Notes: generated from the sequence alone by a model not told the origin. Positions 7,009-16,306 are shown, counted from the stretch's first letter. The stretch: 64,000 nucleotides of DNA from Lacticaseibacillus sharpeae JCM 1186 = DSM 20505 (GCF_001436225.1 NZ_AYYO01000009.1:27043-91042); one strand, 5' to 3'. Translations and numbers: made by a program.

Positions 7009-8172
7009 ATGAATACAAAAAGAAATACCATTCTGGCTTATGCTTACAGTTTTGCCGCGTGGTTTGGGATTACGAATTTATGGGTCATATACCTGGGTCA
7101 GCAAGGACTGCCCCTGATTCAGATTGGGCTATGTGAAAGCATCTTCCACGTGGCCAGCTTCTGCTTCGAAGTGCCGTCGGGGATGTTGGCTGACCGTTTC
7201 AGCTACAAAACGGTACTGTACTTCAGCCGCATCATGGCCATTATTTCGTCGCTATTGATGCTGATTGGGCACTCGTTCATCTGGTTCGCCATTAGTTTTA
7301 TTGTTAGTGCCTGGTCGTACAACTTGCAGTCGGGAACGCTGGAAGCTCTGGCCTACGAATCACTACCCCAGGCGAGCCGGGATGCGCGGTACGCTAAGGT
7401 CGTGTCGATGATTAGCATCGTGACCGAAGTGGGGAGCACGGCGGGGGTGATCATCGCTGGGGCGCTGGTGCACTGGCACTTCGAAATTACCTATTACATT
7501 TCCATCGTCCTCGGCATCGTTGCGCTGGGCACGATTGCGTTCATGCAGGAGCCATCCGTGCACGGTCCGCGCGAGCAGCGACAAACGCTTGCGATGATTG
7601 TCCGCGCCGCCGTTCACGAACTGCGGCACCAGCCAGTTTTGCGCAACCTCATGTTGCTGGACGCAGTCATCAGCACGGCTGGCACCGCCTTTTACTACTA
7701 CTTCCAGGACGTGATGACGAAGGCCGACTTTGCCGGGTGGATGATCTCAACCTTGATGCTCGTGAGTTCATTGGGCTCCATCGCAGCGATGCGGGCACTT
7801 CCGTGGCTGCAGGCCAAGACCTCACAGCTGCAGCTTTTGCTTGGCATTACGGTTGCGATGACGTTTGCCCTCATCGTCATCGCCGTGCCGTCGATGGTGG
7901 CGATGATTGTGATGTACCTCATAATTCAGGCCATTACGGCAGTCATGTACCCGTTGTTTAACGCCTATTACAACGAGCTGATTCCCAGCAAGCAGCGGGC
8001 AACCTTGCTGAGTGTGGCCAGCATGCTGTTTTCGGTGGTAATGATTGTGCTCTTCCCGGTTTGTGGTTGGCTTGTTGACCGCTTTAGCTTTAACGTGACG
8101 TTTGGCGGCTTCGGGCTGGTTTTGCTGCTAGCCACGATTGGCTGGGCGGTGCGCCAAAAACGCGCCGCATAA
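7009..8172 (+). CDS. MFS transporter, 12-TM efflux type
   Basis: 387-residue membrane protein with about twelve hydrophobic helices. The loop 2-3 motif A reads GMLADRFSYKTVLY (near residue 60), and a second copy of the pattern occurs at CGWLVDRFSF near the C-terminus. This arrangement is typical of lactobacillus MFS exporters annotated as multidrug or macrolide-efflux-like. ATG 7009 was chosen because GGAGA lies ten bases upstream; the open frame extending back to 6853 crosses the attenuator. Preceded by a leader ORF and two terminators, so expression is probably inducible. The substrate is not deducible. Confidence 0.85.
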   Translation: MNTKRNTILAYAYSFAAWFGITNLWVIYLGQQGLPLIQIGLCESIFHVASFCFEVPSGMLADRFSYKTVLYFSRIMAIISSLLMLIGHSFIWFAISFIVSAWSYNLQSGTLEALAYESLPQASRDARYAKVVSMISIVTEVGSTAGVIIAGALVHWHFEITYYISIVLGIVALGTIAFMQEPSVHGPREQRQTLAMIVRAAVHELRHQPVLRNLMLLDAVISTAGTAFYYYFQDVMTKADFAGWMISTLMLVSSLGSIAAMRALPWLQAKTSQLQLLLGITVAMTFALIVIAVPSMVAMIVMYLIIQAITAVMYPLFNAYYNELIPSKQRATLLSVASMLFSVVMIVLFPVCGWLVDRFSFNVTFGGFGLVLLLATIGWAVRQKRAA

Positions 8173-8177
8173 TTGAC

Positions 8178-8214
8178 GAAGGCCAGCAAGAACGATAGCT
8201 TGCTGGCCTTCTTT
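8178..8214 (+). terminator. Intrinsic terminator after MFS exporter
   Basis: GAAGGCCAGCAAG pairs perfectly with CTTGCTGGCCTTC, then TTT. It may also stop minus-strand transcription from the small ORFs at 8290-8516. Confidence 0.85.
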
Positions 8215-8289
8215 GATAGTTAGGGTTAATGGTGGACGCGCGCATTAGACGAAGATACCTCGGCTAACGCGCGCCTTTGTCCCCACAGA

Positions 8290-8391
8290 TTATCTGACAA
8301 ATTCGTGGCGGACATTACGTAAGTGGGTAAGGGCGATGGCAGCGGCACCGATAATGGTGGTGGCGGTACCGATAATAATGAATTTTTGCAT
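8290..8391 (-). CDS. Micro membrane protein, 33 residues (second of a pair)
   Basis: Begins MQKFIIIGTATTIIGAAAIA, one short hydrophobic helix, then a basic tail LTHLRNVRHEFVR. AAGGAG lies seven bases before the ATG and overlaps the stop codon of the upstream small gene, so translation looks coupled. Unrecognised. The single helix plus positive C-terminus resembles small regulatory or toxin-like membrane peptides, but no family is claimed. Confidence 0.6.
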   Translation of the reverse strand: MQKFIIIGTATTIIGAAAIALTHLRNVRHEFVR

Positions 8392-8402
8392 AGGCAAGCT
8401 CC

Positions 8403-8516
8403 TTAGATGTGGTTACGGGTTTTAACGTGTTGTGGTTCCGGCCGGCTGGCGACCAAGATGGTGGCGATGCCGGCTAAACCGGAACAGCCGATTAGTAGTA
8501 AAAATGAGATTATCAT
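8403..8516 (-). CDS. Micro membrane protein, 37 residues (first of a pair)
   Basis: Begins MIISFLLLIGCSGLAGIATI, a single hydrophobic helix, followed by a polar, basic tail SRPEPQHVKTRNHI. AAAGGAGG lies ten bases before the ATG, an excellent ribosome site. The stop overlaps the ribosome site of the second small gene 11 bases before its start. LIGC looks like a lipobox, but the helix before Cys is only ten residues with no basic N-terminus, so lipidation is doubtful. Function unknown. Confidence 0.62.
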   Translation of the reverse strand: MIISFLLLIGCSGLAGIATILVASRPEPQHVKTRNHI

Positions 8517-8751
8517 GCGTCGGTTACGCCTCCTTTGGTGGGTGGTCCTGCGCGGTTGCAGTTAGGCGGTGGTTGCCGGAGATACTGACCGCTGATTGAC
8601 TATGAATATAGAATAGCGGGCAGCTTTGAATTGCGGGTGTTTTAACTGTGAAGTCAAAAAGCGTTAACTATGAACATTTTGCAGTGCCGTGCAATGCCAG
8701 CGAATCTTTGTTAAGCTATATAAATATTAATAGAGAAGGATGAATGAATTC

Positions 8752-9225
8752 ATGACCAAAACAGCATACATTGCCTCAAGCTGGTTCAACGACGAACAGA
8801 CCGCGCACATGAACGGTGGGGTTGCCGCAATCAAGGCGAACCCAACTGTCGACTTCGACAACAGCTACCTGCCACTGGCACACCAGTACAAGGGCCTCGA
8901 CACCATGAAGAACCCAGAACTGCTCAGCGACACCGAGTGGCAGCTGGCAACGTTCAACGGCGACGTGCAGGGCATTAACAACACGGACCTCGTGATTGCT
9001 CTGTACGATCCGAAGCAGGAAAACAGCGATCCCGGCGTGCTCTGGGAAGTCGGCTACGCATACGGCCTGCGCAAGCCAGTGATTCTGGTGCTGCCAGATG
9101 CCAACGAAATTCCGCTGAACCTGATGCCGGCCATTGGCGCAACGGCCATCATTCACGTTAAGGACCTGGCTGATTACAACTTCAACTTCCCGAACTACGA
9201 CGTGTACAAGGGTCAAGTTTACTAA
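8752..9225 (+). CDS. Nucleoside 2-deoxyribosyltransferase
   Basis: Transfers deoxyribose between purine and pyrimidine bases in nucleoside salvage, an enzyme characteristic of lactobacilli. 157 residues from ATG 8752, the length of the classical enzyme. The start MTKTAYIASSWF matches the family; the ATG at 8740 abuts the GAGAAGG site and is unlikely. The segment PGVLWEVGYAYGLRKPVI holds the catalytic Glu in the ...E-x-GYA motif, preceded by the ADLVIALYD-like TDLVIALYDP strand. The genome also encodes a deoxynucleoside kinase at 61 kb, a complementary salvage step. Confidence 0.92.
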   Translation: MTKTAYIASSWFNDEQTAHMNGGVAAIKANPTVDFDNSYLPLAHQYKGLDTMKNPELLSDTEWQLATFNGDVQGINNTDLVIALYDPKQENSDPGVLWEVGYAYGLRKPVILVLPDANEIPLNLMPAIGATAIIHVKDLADYNFNFPNYDVYKGQVY

Positions 9226-9245
9226 ACCAAACAGCAACAGATTTG

Positions 9246-9273
9246 CGGGTGGCATGATTGCCGCCCGTTTTTT
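9246..9273 (+). terminator. Intrinsic terminator after deoxyribosyltransferase
   Basis: CGGGTGGC pairs with GCCGCCCG (one G-T pair), followed by six T. Confidence 0.8.
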
Positions 9274-9360
9274 GCTGCTTTGTTAAGGATGCGCAACCTT
9301 GGTGCCATTTCGGCTGCGACCATGCTATTCTAGGCATAGAATGCTTTGGAGGACGAGGAC

Positions 9361-10011
9361 ATGTATAGAGGAAAACGGCAGCCCGCGTATCTACTAATTG
9401 GCGCGTGCATCACGGCCACACTTTTTGCCATCTTGATTGCAGGTGTGCTGAATAACTTTGGTTACATTCACGCGATTGACCAAGCTGGTTTTCGCGGCGC
9501 GCTGGCGGTGCGTAATCCTGGCTTGACGGCGCTGGTGGTGCCGCTGACTAACTTCGGCAATCCGCTAGTGGTGACCATCTTGAGTATTATCCTGGCGCTA
9601 ATTTTCGCAATGCGTCGGCAGTGGACCCTGTTTAGCTTCGTGGCGGTCAACATGATGGGCATCAACGCGGTGAACTACATCGTCAAGAACATCGTGGAGC
9701 GGGTGCGACCGTTCAACGCGGATGCGACGGTGCACAACCTGGTTGCAGCTAGTGGCTGGAGCTTTCCCAGCGGCCACTCGACCGGCGCGGTGCTACTCTA
9801 CGGCACCATCATCGTGTGTGCGGCGGCGCTGGTGCAAAAGCGCTGGCAGGTTAACTGGTTGCGGGGTCTCAGTATCTTCCTCCTGATTACGATTCCGCTC
9901 AGCCGGATTTACGTGCAGGTGCACTACCCAACTGACGTACTGGCGGGGCTGTGCTTGGGGGCAACCGGCCTGTTTTTGTCGCTGTATTTCTTCGATACCG
10001 AAAATGCTTAA
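9361..10011 (+). CDS. PAP2 family phosphatase, membrane-bound
   Basis: Predicted lipid phosphatase (phosphatidylglycerophosphate, undecaprenyl-pyrophosphate or phosphatidate phosphatase class) with about six helices and an extracellular active site. All three family motifs are present: KNIVERVRP (KX6RP, near residue 105), SFPSGHST (PSGH, near 137) and SRIYVQVHYPTD (SRX5HX3D, near 181). 216 residues from ATG 9361, which has GGAGG eight bases upstream; an in-frame TTG at 9346 overlaps that site and was rejected. Monocistronic. The lipid substrate cannot be assigned. Confidence 0.9.
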   Translation: MYRGKRQPAYLLIGACITATLFAILIAGVLNNFGYIHAIDQAGFRGALAVRNPGLTALVVPLTNFGNPLVVTILSIILALIFAMRRQWTLFSFVAVNMMGINAVNYIVKNIVERVRPFNADATVHNLVAASGWSFPSGHSTGAVLLYGTIIVCAAALVQKRWQVNWLRGLSIFLLITIPLSRIYVQVHYPTDVLAGLCLGATGLFLSLYFFDTENA

Positions 10012-10033
10012 GGCACTGCGCCTACCTGCAGAG

Positions 10034-10059
10034 AAAGTCGCCGTCTGCCGTGACTTTTT
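10034..10059 (+). terminator. Probable terminator after PAP2 gene
   Basis: AAAGTC (10034-10039) pairs with GACTTT (10052-10057) with continuing T; the loop can form an additional C-G pair. Confidence 0.55.
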
Positions 10060-10072
10060 GCCCGTTTCCGTT

Positions 10073-10101
10073 TTGCTTTTCCGCTATTTGTCTGCTATAT
10101 T
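10073..10101 (+). promoter_or_regulatory. Promoter of the leuS T-box leader
   Basis: TTGCTT (10073-10078), 17-base spacer, TATATT (10096-10101). Confidence 0.7.
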
Positions 10102-10329
10102 AAGACTAATATTAAACGCGGAAGAGTAGTAGGATTTTGGTGGCGTTCAGGAAGTCGGCGGGACTGCGAGCCGACCCCACAAAATCACGAACTGACTTCT
10201 AAATGTTGTCACTTTGAATCAAGTAGGAGTGACCGGGCTGCCGTTATCCAGTTAAGTGCTGCATCAATTGGTGCAGAAATTAGGTGGTACCGCGGCCAAG
10301 CCGTCCTAACGTTGTTAGGGCGGCTTTTT
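10102..10329 (+). promoter_or_regulatory. T-box riboswitch, leucine-specific, upstream of leuS
   Basis: The conserved T-box AATTAGGTGGTACCGCG is at about 10279-10294. The specifier region reads CACGAA-CTG-ACTTC, placing a Leu codon CTG at 10192-10194 after the conserved GAA and before A. The terminator arm GCCGTCCTAAC/GTTAGGGCGGC (about 10299-10324) ends in five T. Uncharged tRNA-Leu is expected to stabilise the antiterminator and switch on leuS. CTG is also a heavily used Leu codon in the surrounding genes. Confidence 0.93.
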
Positions 10330-10389
10330 GCGTTTAATGGACCAACACACATACATCCAGGTTACATATCAATTCAGGGAGGATTCATC

Positions 10390-12801
10390 ATGGCTTTCGA
10401 TCACACTGGCATCGAAAAAAAGTGGCAGAAGTACTGGCGCGAACACGACACATTTAAGACGGGGAAAGACCCAAAAAAACCTAAGTATTACGTCCTCGAC
10501 ATGTTCCCTTACCCATCAGGTCAGGGTTTGCACGTTGGGCACCCAGAAGGTTACACCGCAACGGACATCGTTGCCCGCATGAAGCGGATGCAGGGCTTTA
10601 ACGTCTTGCACCCAATGGGCTGGGATGCCTTTGGCTTGCCCGCAGAACAGTACGCGCTGAAGACCGGGAACGCCCCTAAGGAATTCACGGCCAAGAACAT
10701 TGCCAACTTCAAGCGCCAGATCCAAAGCCTCGGCTTTTCTTACGACTGGGACCGGGAAATCAACACGACCGACCCCTCATATTACAAGTGGACCCAGTGG
10801 ATCTTCGAACAGATGTACAAGAAGGGTCTCGCTTACGAAGATGAAGTTGCGGTTAACTGGAGTCCCGACCTGGGCACGGTTGTTGCCAACGAAGAAGTTA
10901 TCGACGGTAAGACCGAACGTGGCGGCTTCCCCGTTATTCGCAAGCCAATGCGGCAGTGGGTGCTGAAGATTACGGCCTACGCTGACCGCCTGCTTTCGGA
11001 CCTCGACGACCTTGACTGGCCTGAATCCATTAAGCAGATGCAGCGTAACTGGATTGGTAAGTCAACTGGGGCCAGCGTGACGTTCAAGGTGGACGGAACC
11101 GACAAGTCCTACGAGATCTACACCACGCGCCCAGACACCCTGTTCGGGGCGACCTACTCCGTGCTGGCGCCTGAACTGGACCTGGTTAAGGAAATCACCA
11201 CGCCAGAGCAGAAGGCTGCTGTGGATGCTTACATCGACGAAGCTTCCCACAAGTCTGACCTGGACCGGACGGACCTCAACAAGGACAAGACCGGGGTCTT
11301 CACCGGGGCCTACGCCATCAACCCAATTAATGGCGACAAGCTGCCAATCTGGATTTCTGACTACGTGCTGTCCACTTACGGGACGGGGGCCATCATGGCT
11401 GTTCCCGCACACGACGAACGTGACTTCGCCTTCGCCAAGAAGTTCGGCCTCAAGATTGTGCCGGTTATCAAAGGCGGCAACACCGAGGAAGAAGCATACA
11501 CTGGCGATGGCCAGCACATCAACTCTGGTTTCTTGAACGGCCTGAACAAGACCGACGCGATTGCCAAGGCAATTGAATGGCTCGAGAGCGAAGGCGTTGG
11601 TAGTGCCAAGGTCAACTACAAGCTGCGCGACTGGGTCTTCTCCCGTCAGCGTTACTGGGGTGAACCAATTCCGGTCATTCACTGGGAAGATGGCGAAACC
11701 ACACTGGTGCCTGAAGACCAGCTGCCACTGCGGTTGCCTGAAGAAGCCGACATCAAGCCTTCTGGGACCGGTGAATCACCACTGGCTAACCTTGAAGATT
11801 GGGTGAACGTGGTTGACGAAAACGGGCGCAAGGGCCGCCGGGAAACCAACACCATGCCACAATGGGCTGGTTCTTCATGGTACTTCCTGCGTTACTGTGA
11901 CCCACACAACGGCCGCATGATTGCCGACCCGAAGAAGCTCAAGTACTGGATGAATGTTGACCTCTACATCGGTGGTGCCGAACACGCGGTTCTGCACTTG
12001 CTCTACGCCCGCTTCTGGCACAAGTTCCTGTACGACCTTGGCGTTGTACCAACGAAGGAACCATTCCAGAAGTTGTTCAACCAGGGGATGATTCTGGGTG
12101 ACAACCACGAAAAGATGAGTAAGAGTAAGGGAAACGTGGTTAACCCTGACGATGTTGTGGCTGAATATGGTGCGGATACTCTGCGTCTGTACGAAATGTT
12201 CATGGGCCCACTGGACGCCGGGATTGCTTGGAGTACTGACGGTCTCGCCGGCGCGCACAAGTTCCTGGACCGCGTCTACCGGACCTTCGTCGATGACAAG
12301 GGCAAGATGCGTGACCACATCACGACCCTCAACGATGGCAAGCTGACCAAGGTCTACAACGAAACGGTCAAGAAGGTAACCAAGGACTACACCGACTTGC
12401 ACTTCAACACCGCCATTGCCCAGATGATGGTCTTCATCAACGAAGCAAACAAGGTGGACGCATTGCCGTTCGAATACTGCGAGGGCTTCGTCAAGATGCT
12501 CGCCCCAGTTGCACCACACCTGATGGAAGAAATCTGGTCCATTTTTGGCCACGACGAAACCATCAGTTACGAACCATGGCCAACCTACGACGAATCCGCA
12601 CTGGTTTCCGACGAAGTGAACGTTGTCGTTCAGGTTAACGGTAAGCTACGGGCGCAGATTAAGCTGGCGAAGGATACTTCTAAGGAAGATACCCAGCAGG
12701 CAGCGATGGGCCAGCCGAACGTGCAGAAGTTCACGGAAGGCAAGGACATCAAGAAGGTTGTTGTCATTCCAAACAAGCTCGTTAACATTGTTGCTAAGTA
12801 A
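10390..12801 (+). CDS. leuS: Leucyl-tRNA synthetase
   Basis: Class Ia aminoacyl-tRNA synthetase charging tRNA-Leu with leucine. 803 residues from ATG 10390, which has GGGAGG eight bases upstream and the typical N-terminus [16 protein letters not shown]. The HIGH motif is HVGH in [17 protein letters not shown] (near residue 47), the KMSKS loop is KMSKSKGN (near residue 577), and the CP1 editing domain with [12 protein letters not shown] lies around residues 220-420. Regulated by the leucine T-box immediately upstream and ended by a strong terminator. Confidence 0.98.
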   Translation: MAFDHTGIEKKWQKYWREHDTFKTGKDPKKPKYYVLDMFPYPSGQGLHVGHPEGYTATDIVARMKRMQGFNVLHPMGWDAFGLPAEQYALKTGNAPKEFTAKNIANFKRQIQSLGFSYDWDREINTTDPSYYKWTQWIFEQMYKKGLAYEDEVAVNWSPDLGTVVANEEVIDGKTERGGFPVIRKPMRQWVLKITAYADRLLSDLDDLDWPESIKQMQRNWIGKSTGASVTFKVDGTDKSYEIYTTRPDTLFGATYSVLAPELDLVKEITTPEQKAAVDAYIDEASHKSDLDRTDLNKDKTGVFTGAYAINPINGDKLPIWISDYVLSTYGTGAIMAVPAHDERDFAFAKKFGLKIVPVIKGGNTEEEAYTGDGQHINSGFLNGLNKTDAIAKAIEWLESEGVGSAKVNYKLRDWVFSRQRYWGEPIPVIHWEDGETTLVPEDQLPLRLPEEADIKPSGTGESPLANLEDWVNVVDENGRKGRRETNTMPQWAGSSWYFLRYCDPHNGRMIADPKKLKYWMNVDLYIGGAEHAVLHLLYARFWHKFLYDLGVVPTKEPFQKLFNQGMILGDNHEKMSKSKGNVVNPDDVVAEYGADTLRLYEMFMGPLDAGIAWSTDGLAGAHKFLDRVYRTFVDDKGKMRDHITTLNDGKLTKVYNETVKKVTKDYTDLHFNTAIAQMMVFINEANKVDALPFEYCEGFVKMLAPVAPHLMEEIWSIFGHDETISYEPWPTYDESALVSDEVNVVVQVNGKLRAQIKLAKDTSKEDTQQAAMGQPNVQKFTEGKDIKKVVVIPNKLVNIVAK

Positions 12802-12818
12802 TATTGGCGCCTAAATCA

Positions 12819-12859
12819 AGCACCGGTTACCCAAAATCTGGGGCAACCGGTGCTTTTTT
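12819..12859 (+). terminator. Intrinsic terminator after leuS
   Basis: AGCACCGGTTACCC pairs with GGGGCAACCGGTGCT, followed by six T. Confidence 0.85.
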
Positions 12860-12945
12860 GCGCGTGCTGGCCCCGATTTTCTTTTGAGAAGGTTAACATT
12901 GGCGCTGCTGATTGCATAATGCCCCGCTTTAATTATAGAATAGAG

Positions 12946-12954
12946 TGTTATAAT
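12946..12954 (+). promoter_or_regulatory. Extended -10 promoter of the flippase gene
   Basis: TG-T-TATAAT (12946-12954), an extended -10 with no convincing -35. A second possible promoter TTGCAT-N16-TATAGA lies just upstream. Confidence 0.5.
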
Positions 12955-13008
12955 GTCGGGCTGTCTGAAATACGGCAGCGACAAAAACTGGTGGTAGCGG
13001 GGGACACA

Positions 13009-14646
13009 ATGGATAGAAAAGCAGCACGGGCACCACAAGAGAAGTCTGCCCAAGCTAAAATGTTAACGGGATCGGCCTGGATGACTGCGGGGAGTATGTT
13101 CTCGCGGGTACTTGGTGCGATTTATATCATCCCTTGGTACATCTGGATGGGGGCGTCCGCCGCGACGGCGAATTCCCTCTTCGTTAAGGGGTACTCCGTT
13201 TACGCAATTTTCATCATGATTTCAACGGCGGGGATTCCCGGGGCGGTGTCTAAGCAAATCGCCCGGTATGACGCGATGGGCGAATACTCAACCAGTATGC
13301 GGCTGTTCTGGCACGGGATGCTTGCGACCAGCATCATGGGTGTCTTGGGTGCTGCCATCATGTGGTTCGCCGCCCCAATCCTAGCGGCAGGCGATGCGCG
13401 GATGGTACCAATATTCCACACCCTGTCGCTCGCCCTCGTGCTGATTCCAATGCTTAGTATCCTGCGCGGGTTCTTCCAGGGCCATTCCGAAATGGCGCCG
13501 AGTGCCATTTCGCAGTTCCTGGAACAGCTCGTCCGCGTGGCGTACATGCTGGTCACCGCCTACATGATCATGAAGGTGGGGAACCGCGATTACGTGGAAG
13601 CCGTTAAGCAATCCACGTTCGGGGCCTTCGTTGGGGCCATCGCCGGGATTGCGCTGCTCGCGTTCTTGCTGGCCAAGCGGATGCCGCAAATTCGGCGGCG
13701 CAACGCGGAAAGCCGCAACGAGATTCACGTGTCCGTAAACCACCTGCTGTGGGAAGTTGTGCAGCAGGCGATTCCGTTCATTATCCTGAGTGCCACCATC
13801 AATGTGTACTACCTGATTGACCAGTACACGTTCTTCACGGGCATGAAGAGTCTGTATTCGACCACCATGCACGCACTCAACATTTACTACGCGATGTTCG
13901 CCGGCAACGCCAACAAGCTGGTGACCATCGTTGTGTCCCTGGCCGCGGGGATGTCGACCACGGCAATTCCGCTGCTGACCACAGCCTGGACCAAGCACAA
14001 GATGCACGAGGTGACCAACCAAATCACTAACGCGCTCCAACTGCTCTTCTTCGTCATTATCCCGGCGTCGTTCGGGATGGCGGCCATTAGCCACCCGCTG
14101 TACGTCATCTTCTACGACTACAACGAGATCGGTTTCCGGATGCTCGAAATCTCTTGTGTGATGGCCATCTTCCTGGGAATGTTCCTGGTCTTGGTCGGCA
14201 TCTTGCAGGGCCTGTTCCAGAACATGCGGGCGATTTGGGAAATGCTGGCGGGGATGGCGGTCAAAGTCATCCTGCAGCTGCCATTCATGTACCTGTTCAA
14301 CGTCTACGGGCCAATGATTGCCACGATTGCCGGCGCCGGCGTGTCGTGTGCGCTCATGCTCTATGACCTGCACCACCTTTACCACTACAAGGGCCTGCAG
14401 ACCTTAAAGCGCGTGGTGGGCATCACGGCCTTCAGTATCATCATGTTCATCGCCACCCGGCTCACGGTGGTTGGGCTCAGCCAGATTCTGAATCCTGCCA
14501 GCAAGGTGCAGTCCGCGATTATCCTGATTCCCGCACTGGCCGTTGGGGTCGGCATTTATGTTTACCTCAGCTTGACCACCCGGCTGGCGGATACCATCAT
14601 GGGCAAGCGCGTCGGCAAGATTCGGCGCATGCTGCATATCCGGTAG
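13009..14646 (+). CDS. Polysaccharide/lipid II flippase, MOP superfamily (YtgP/MurJ-like)
   Basis: Polytopic membrane protein of about 545 residues with roughly 14 hydrophobic helices and the MATE/PST N-terminal pattern AWMTAGSMFSRVLGAIYIIPW. Streptococcal YtgP-type members of this family act as lipid II flippases in peptidoglycan synthesis, and this length and sequence style suit that group better than capsule flippases, since no polysaccharide cluster is nearby. I chose ATG 13009, seven bases after GGGGGA; the longer open frame back to 12850 crosses the leuS terminator and the promoter. The final ~30 residues are basic and cytoplasmic. The assignment as the essential lipid II flippase is inference. 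Confidence 0.85.
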   Translation: MDRKAARAPQEKSAQAKMLTGSAWMTAGSMFSRVLGAIYIIPWYIWMGASAATANSLFVKGYSVYAIFIMISTAGIPGAVSKQIARYDAMGEYSTSMRLFWHGMLATSIMGVLGAAIMWFAAPILAAGDARMVPIFHTLSLALVLIPMLSILRGFFQGHSEMAPSAISQFLEQLVRVAYMLVTAYMIMKVGNRDYVEAVKQSTFGAFVGAIAGIALLAFLLAKRMPQIRRRNAESRNEIHVSVNHLLWEVVQQAIPFIILSATINVYYLIDQYTFFTGMKSLYSTTMHALNIYYAMFAGNANKLVTIVVSLAAGMSTTAIPLLTTAWTKHKMHEVTNQITNALQLLFFVIIPASFGMAAISHPLYVIFYDYNEIGFRMLEISCVMAIFLGMFLVLVGILQGLFQNMRAIWEMLAGMAVKVILQLPFMYLFNVYGPMIATIAGAGVSCALMLYDLHHLYHYKGLQTLKRVVGITAFSIIMFIATRLTVVGLSQILNPASKVQSAIILIPALAVGVGIYVYLSLTTRLADTIMGKRVGKIRRMLHIR

Positions 14647-14675
14647 GCAAGATTCAAACAATTATTTATCAAATA

Positions 14676-14731
14676 AACGCTGAGGTGCGGGGAAAAGGCA
14701 CATTTGGGGCCCGAAGCCAGCACCTCGTGTT
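14676..14731 (+). terminator. Large hairpin after flippase gene, possible terminator
   Basis: AACGC-T-GAGGTGC pairs with GCACCTCGTGTT (12 bp, one bulge) around a 31-base loop, followed by ATTTTA. The T-run is weak, so termination is possible but not certain. Confidence 0.4.
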
Positions 14732-14740
14732 ATTTTAGAC

Positions 14741-14770
14741 TTGCATGCAGTGCGTGAAATGCGGTACAAA
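14741..14770 (+). promoter_or_regulatory. Possible promoter of the PfkB kinase gene
   Basis: TTGCAT (14741-14746), 18-base spacer, TACAAA (14765-14770). Confidence 0.4.
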
Positions 14771-14825
14771 TAATTAAGATACTTTTTAGACATTGTGATT
14801 GATTTTGGAAGGAATAACAAAACCC

Positions 14826-15713
14826 ATGGGTAAAACTCTGATTTTCGGTACGGCGCTCGTTGATGCATTGATGAACGTACCAAGCGTGCCAACCAGCGGA
14901 CTGAATGTGCTTGGTGATTTCCTCGAATACCAGGTCGGCGGCTGTGCGATTAACGCCTACTGCGGCTACCGCTACGCCGGCGCTGAAGGTGACCTGTTCG
15001 TGCCGGTTGGGCGCGGTGCTAACGCTGACCGGATCACTGAACATTTGAAGAAGATTGGCGTGAAGCCTTACGTCGTGACCGGGGCCCCCGATAACGGCTG
15101 GACGGTTGCGATGATTGAGCCGAACGGGGAACGGACCTTCGTCGTTCTGCCCGGGATGGAACAGCTGTGGCGTGCGCCATGGTTTAAGCCGGTCGACATG
15201 ACTAAGTACGACTACATTTACCTGAGCGGTTTTCAGCTCACCAACCCACTGGTCGCGCGGGCAACCGTTGACGCGCTGAACAACCGCCGGGACGACGCCG
15301 TGGTGCTGTTTGACGTGGCGGCCCGGATTAAGAGTGTGGACAAGGACATCCTGGCTGAACTGCTGCACTCAGGGGTCATTGTTCACTGTAATGAAGTGGA
15401 ACTGCCCCAGGTCGCTGAAGGCAATACCTTCGACGAACGGATTGCCTACCTGCACGCGCAGACCCACCAGCCAGTAGTGGTCACGCTTGGAAGCAAGGGG
15501 ACTTACTACTACGCGGGTCCCGATGATTCCGGGATTGTGCCGGGCTTTAAGGTCAAGGTCGTCAACACGGTTGGCGCCGGCGACACCCACTGTGGGGGCA
15601 TGCTCGCGGGGATGGCGCAGGGTCTCAGCTTGACCGAATCGATTCAGCTTGGAAACCAGCTCGCGGCGAAGGTTTGCGGGATGCAGGCCAACATGCTGTC
15701 AGTATCATTTTAG
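14826..15713 (+). CDS. PfkB-family carbohydrate kinase
   Basis: Ribokinase-fold sugar or nucleoside kinase using ATP. 295 residues from ATG 14826; an in-frame TTG at 14799 lies before the GGAAGG site and was rejected. The N-terminal signature region is GGCAINAYCGYRYAGAEGD (near residue 38), and the C-terminal PfkB signature is VNTVGAGDTHCGGMLAG (near residue 247), with GAGD supplying the anion hole and catalytic Asp. No adjacent sugar transporter or aldolase hints at the substrate. Ends in a strong terminator. Confidence 0.88.
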   Translation: MGKTLIFGTALVDALMNVPSVPTSGLNVLGDFLEYQVGGCAINAYCGYRYAGAEGDLFVPVGRGANADRITEHLKKIGVKPYVVTGAPDNGWTVAMIEPNGERTFVVLPGMEQLWRAPWFKPVDMTKYDYIYLSGFQLTNPLVARATVDALNNRRDDAVVLFDVAARIKSVDKDILAELLHSGVIVHCNEVELPQVAEGNTFDERIAYLHAQTHQPVVVTLGSKGTYYYAGPDDSGIVPGFKVKVVNTVGAGDTHCGGMLAGMAQGLSLTESIQLGNQLAAKVCGMQANMLSVSF

Positions 15714-15720
15714 TTAAACG

Positions 15721-15759
15721 AAAAAATCTGCCTCGACGTTGGTCGGGGCAGATTTTTTT
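15721..15759 (+). terminator. Intrinsic terminator after PfkB kinase
   Basis: AAATCTGCCTCGAC pairs with GTCGGGGCAGATTT, followed by T; symmetrical A tract upstream. Confidence 0.85.
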
Positions 15760-15908
15760 GAATTGACCCCAAACCTGGGGAAGCGAACTGTGTCGTAATC
15801 CGGCAGACACAAACTTGTTCCAAGTCAAGTTTTTGTTCGCTAATAATGATGGCTGCGCTCATAAGTTGAGCGGGTGCTAAATCACAACTACCTGAAGTAG
15901 TGTGGGGA

Positions 15909-15938
15909 ATTAGTTGGCCATAAATCTTGCCAACTAAT
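15909..15938. repeat. Perfect inverted repeat, 10-base arms
   Basis: ATTAGTTGGC (15909-15918) and GCCAACTAAT (15929-15938) separated by ten bases. No T-run follows, so this looks more like a protein-binding site or RNA structure than a terminator. Confidence 0.6.
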
Positions 15939-15995
15939 AGAGAATAACGCGCTGTGTTGCGGATTGCAAACGGCACATGCGGCATTCTGTGGTGG

Positions 15996-16068
15996 CTTTT
16001 ACCGTTTGCTGTGATTGATATTCATGGGAACAATTCTTGAATTGGTATGCAAACGTGAACGGTAAAAG
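15996..16068. repeat. Long inverted repeat with nested palindrome
   Basis: CTTTTACCGTT (15996-16006) is repeated inverted as AACGGTAAAAG (16058-16068), reinforced by GTTTGC/GCAAAC inside. CAATTC-TT-GAATTG (16031-16044) lies near the centre. The whole could fold as a long branched hairpin. No poly-T follows. Confidence 0.6.
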
Positions 16069-16306
16069 GCTAGAATCCACGCCAAATGAACAAAGTGAAC
16101 AGAAAGCTGACAATTCGCACTTTAAAATTCGGGTGATTGGCGTTCTTTAATCAGTGAATATTCGGCTGATTCCGAATAAAATAATATTTTGATGAAATAT
16201 TGGTCAGGTACCCGCCGCTAAAAATCGTGCGGAACTTCACAAAACCTATTTATTAATATAAAAATAGGGCTTACAATAAGGGTGTGAAATCAAAGGAGTG
16301 GTATAC

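Larger units (their letters stand above)
15760..16306. other. 547-bp non-coding stretch with two strong inverted repeats
   Basis: I see no convincing gene on either strand. It contains a CCCC/GGGG mini-hairpin (15766-15779), a perfect 10-base inverted repeat (15909-15938), and a long 11-base-arm inverted repeat with a palindrome at its centre (15996-16068). It is AT-richer than the flanking genes near 16100-16290. The 3' end carries the ribosome site AAAGGAG of the next small gene. Confidence 0.6.

Noticed and set aside
13381..14385. 334-residue minus-strand open frame opposite the flippase
   Set aside because: A shadow of the GC-rich codons of the flippase; composition (His, Gln, Arg, Val rich) is typical of antisense frames, and no ribosome site is present.
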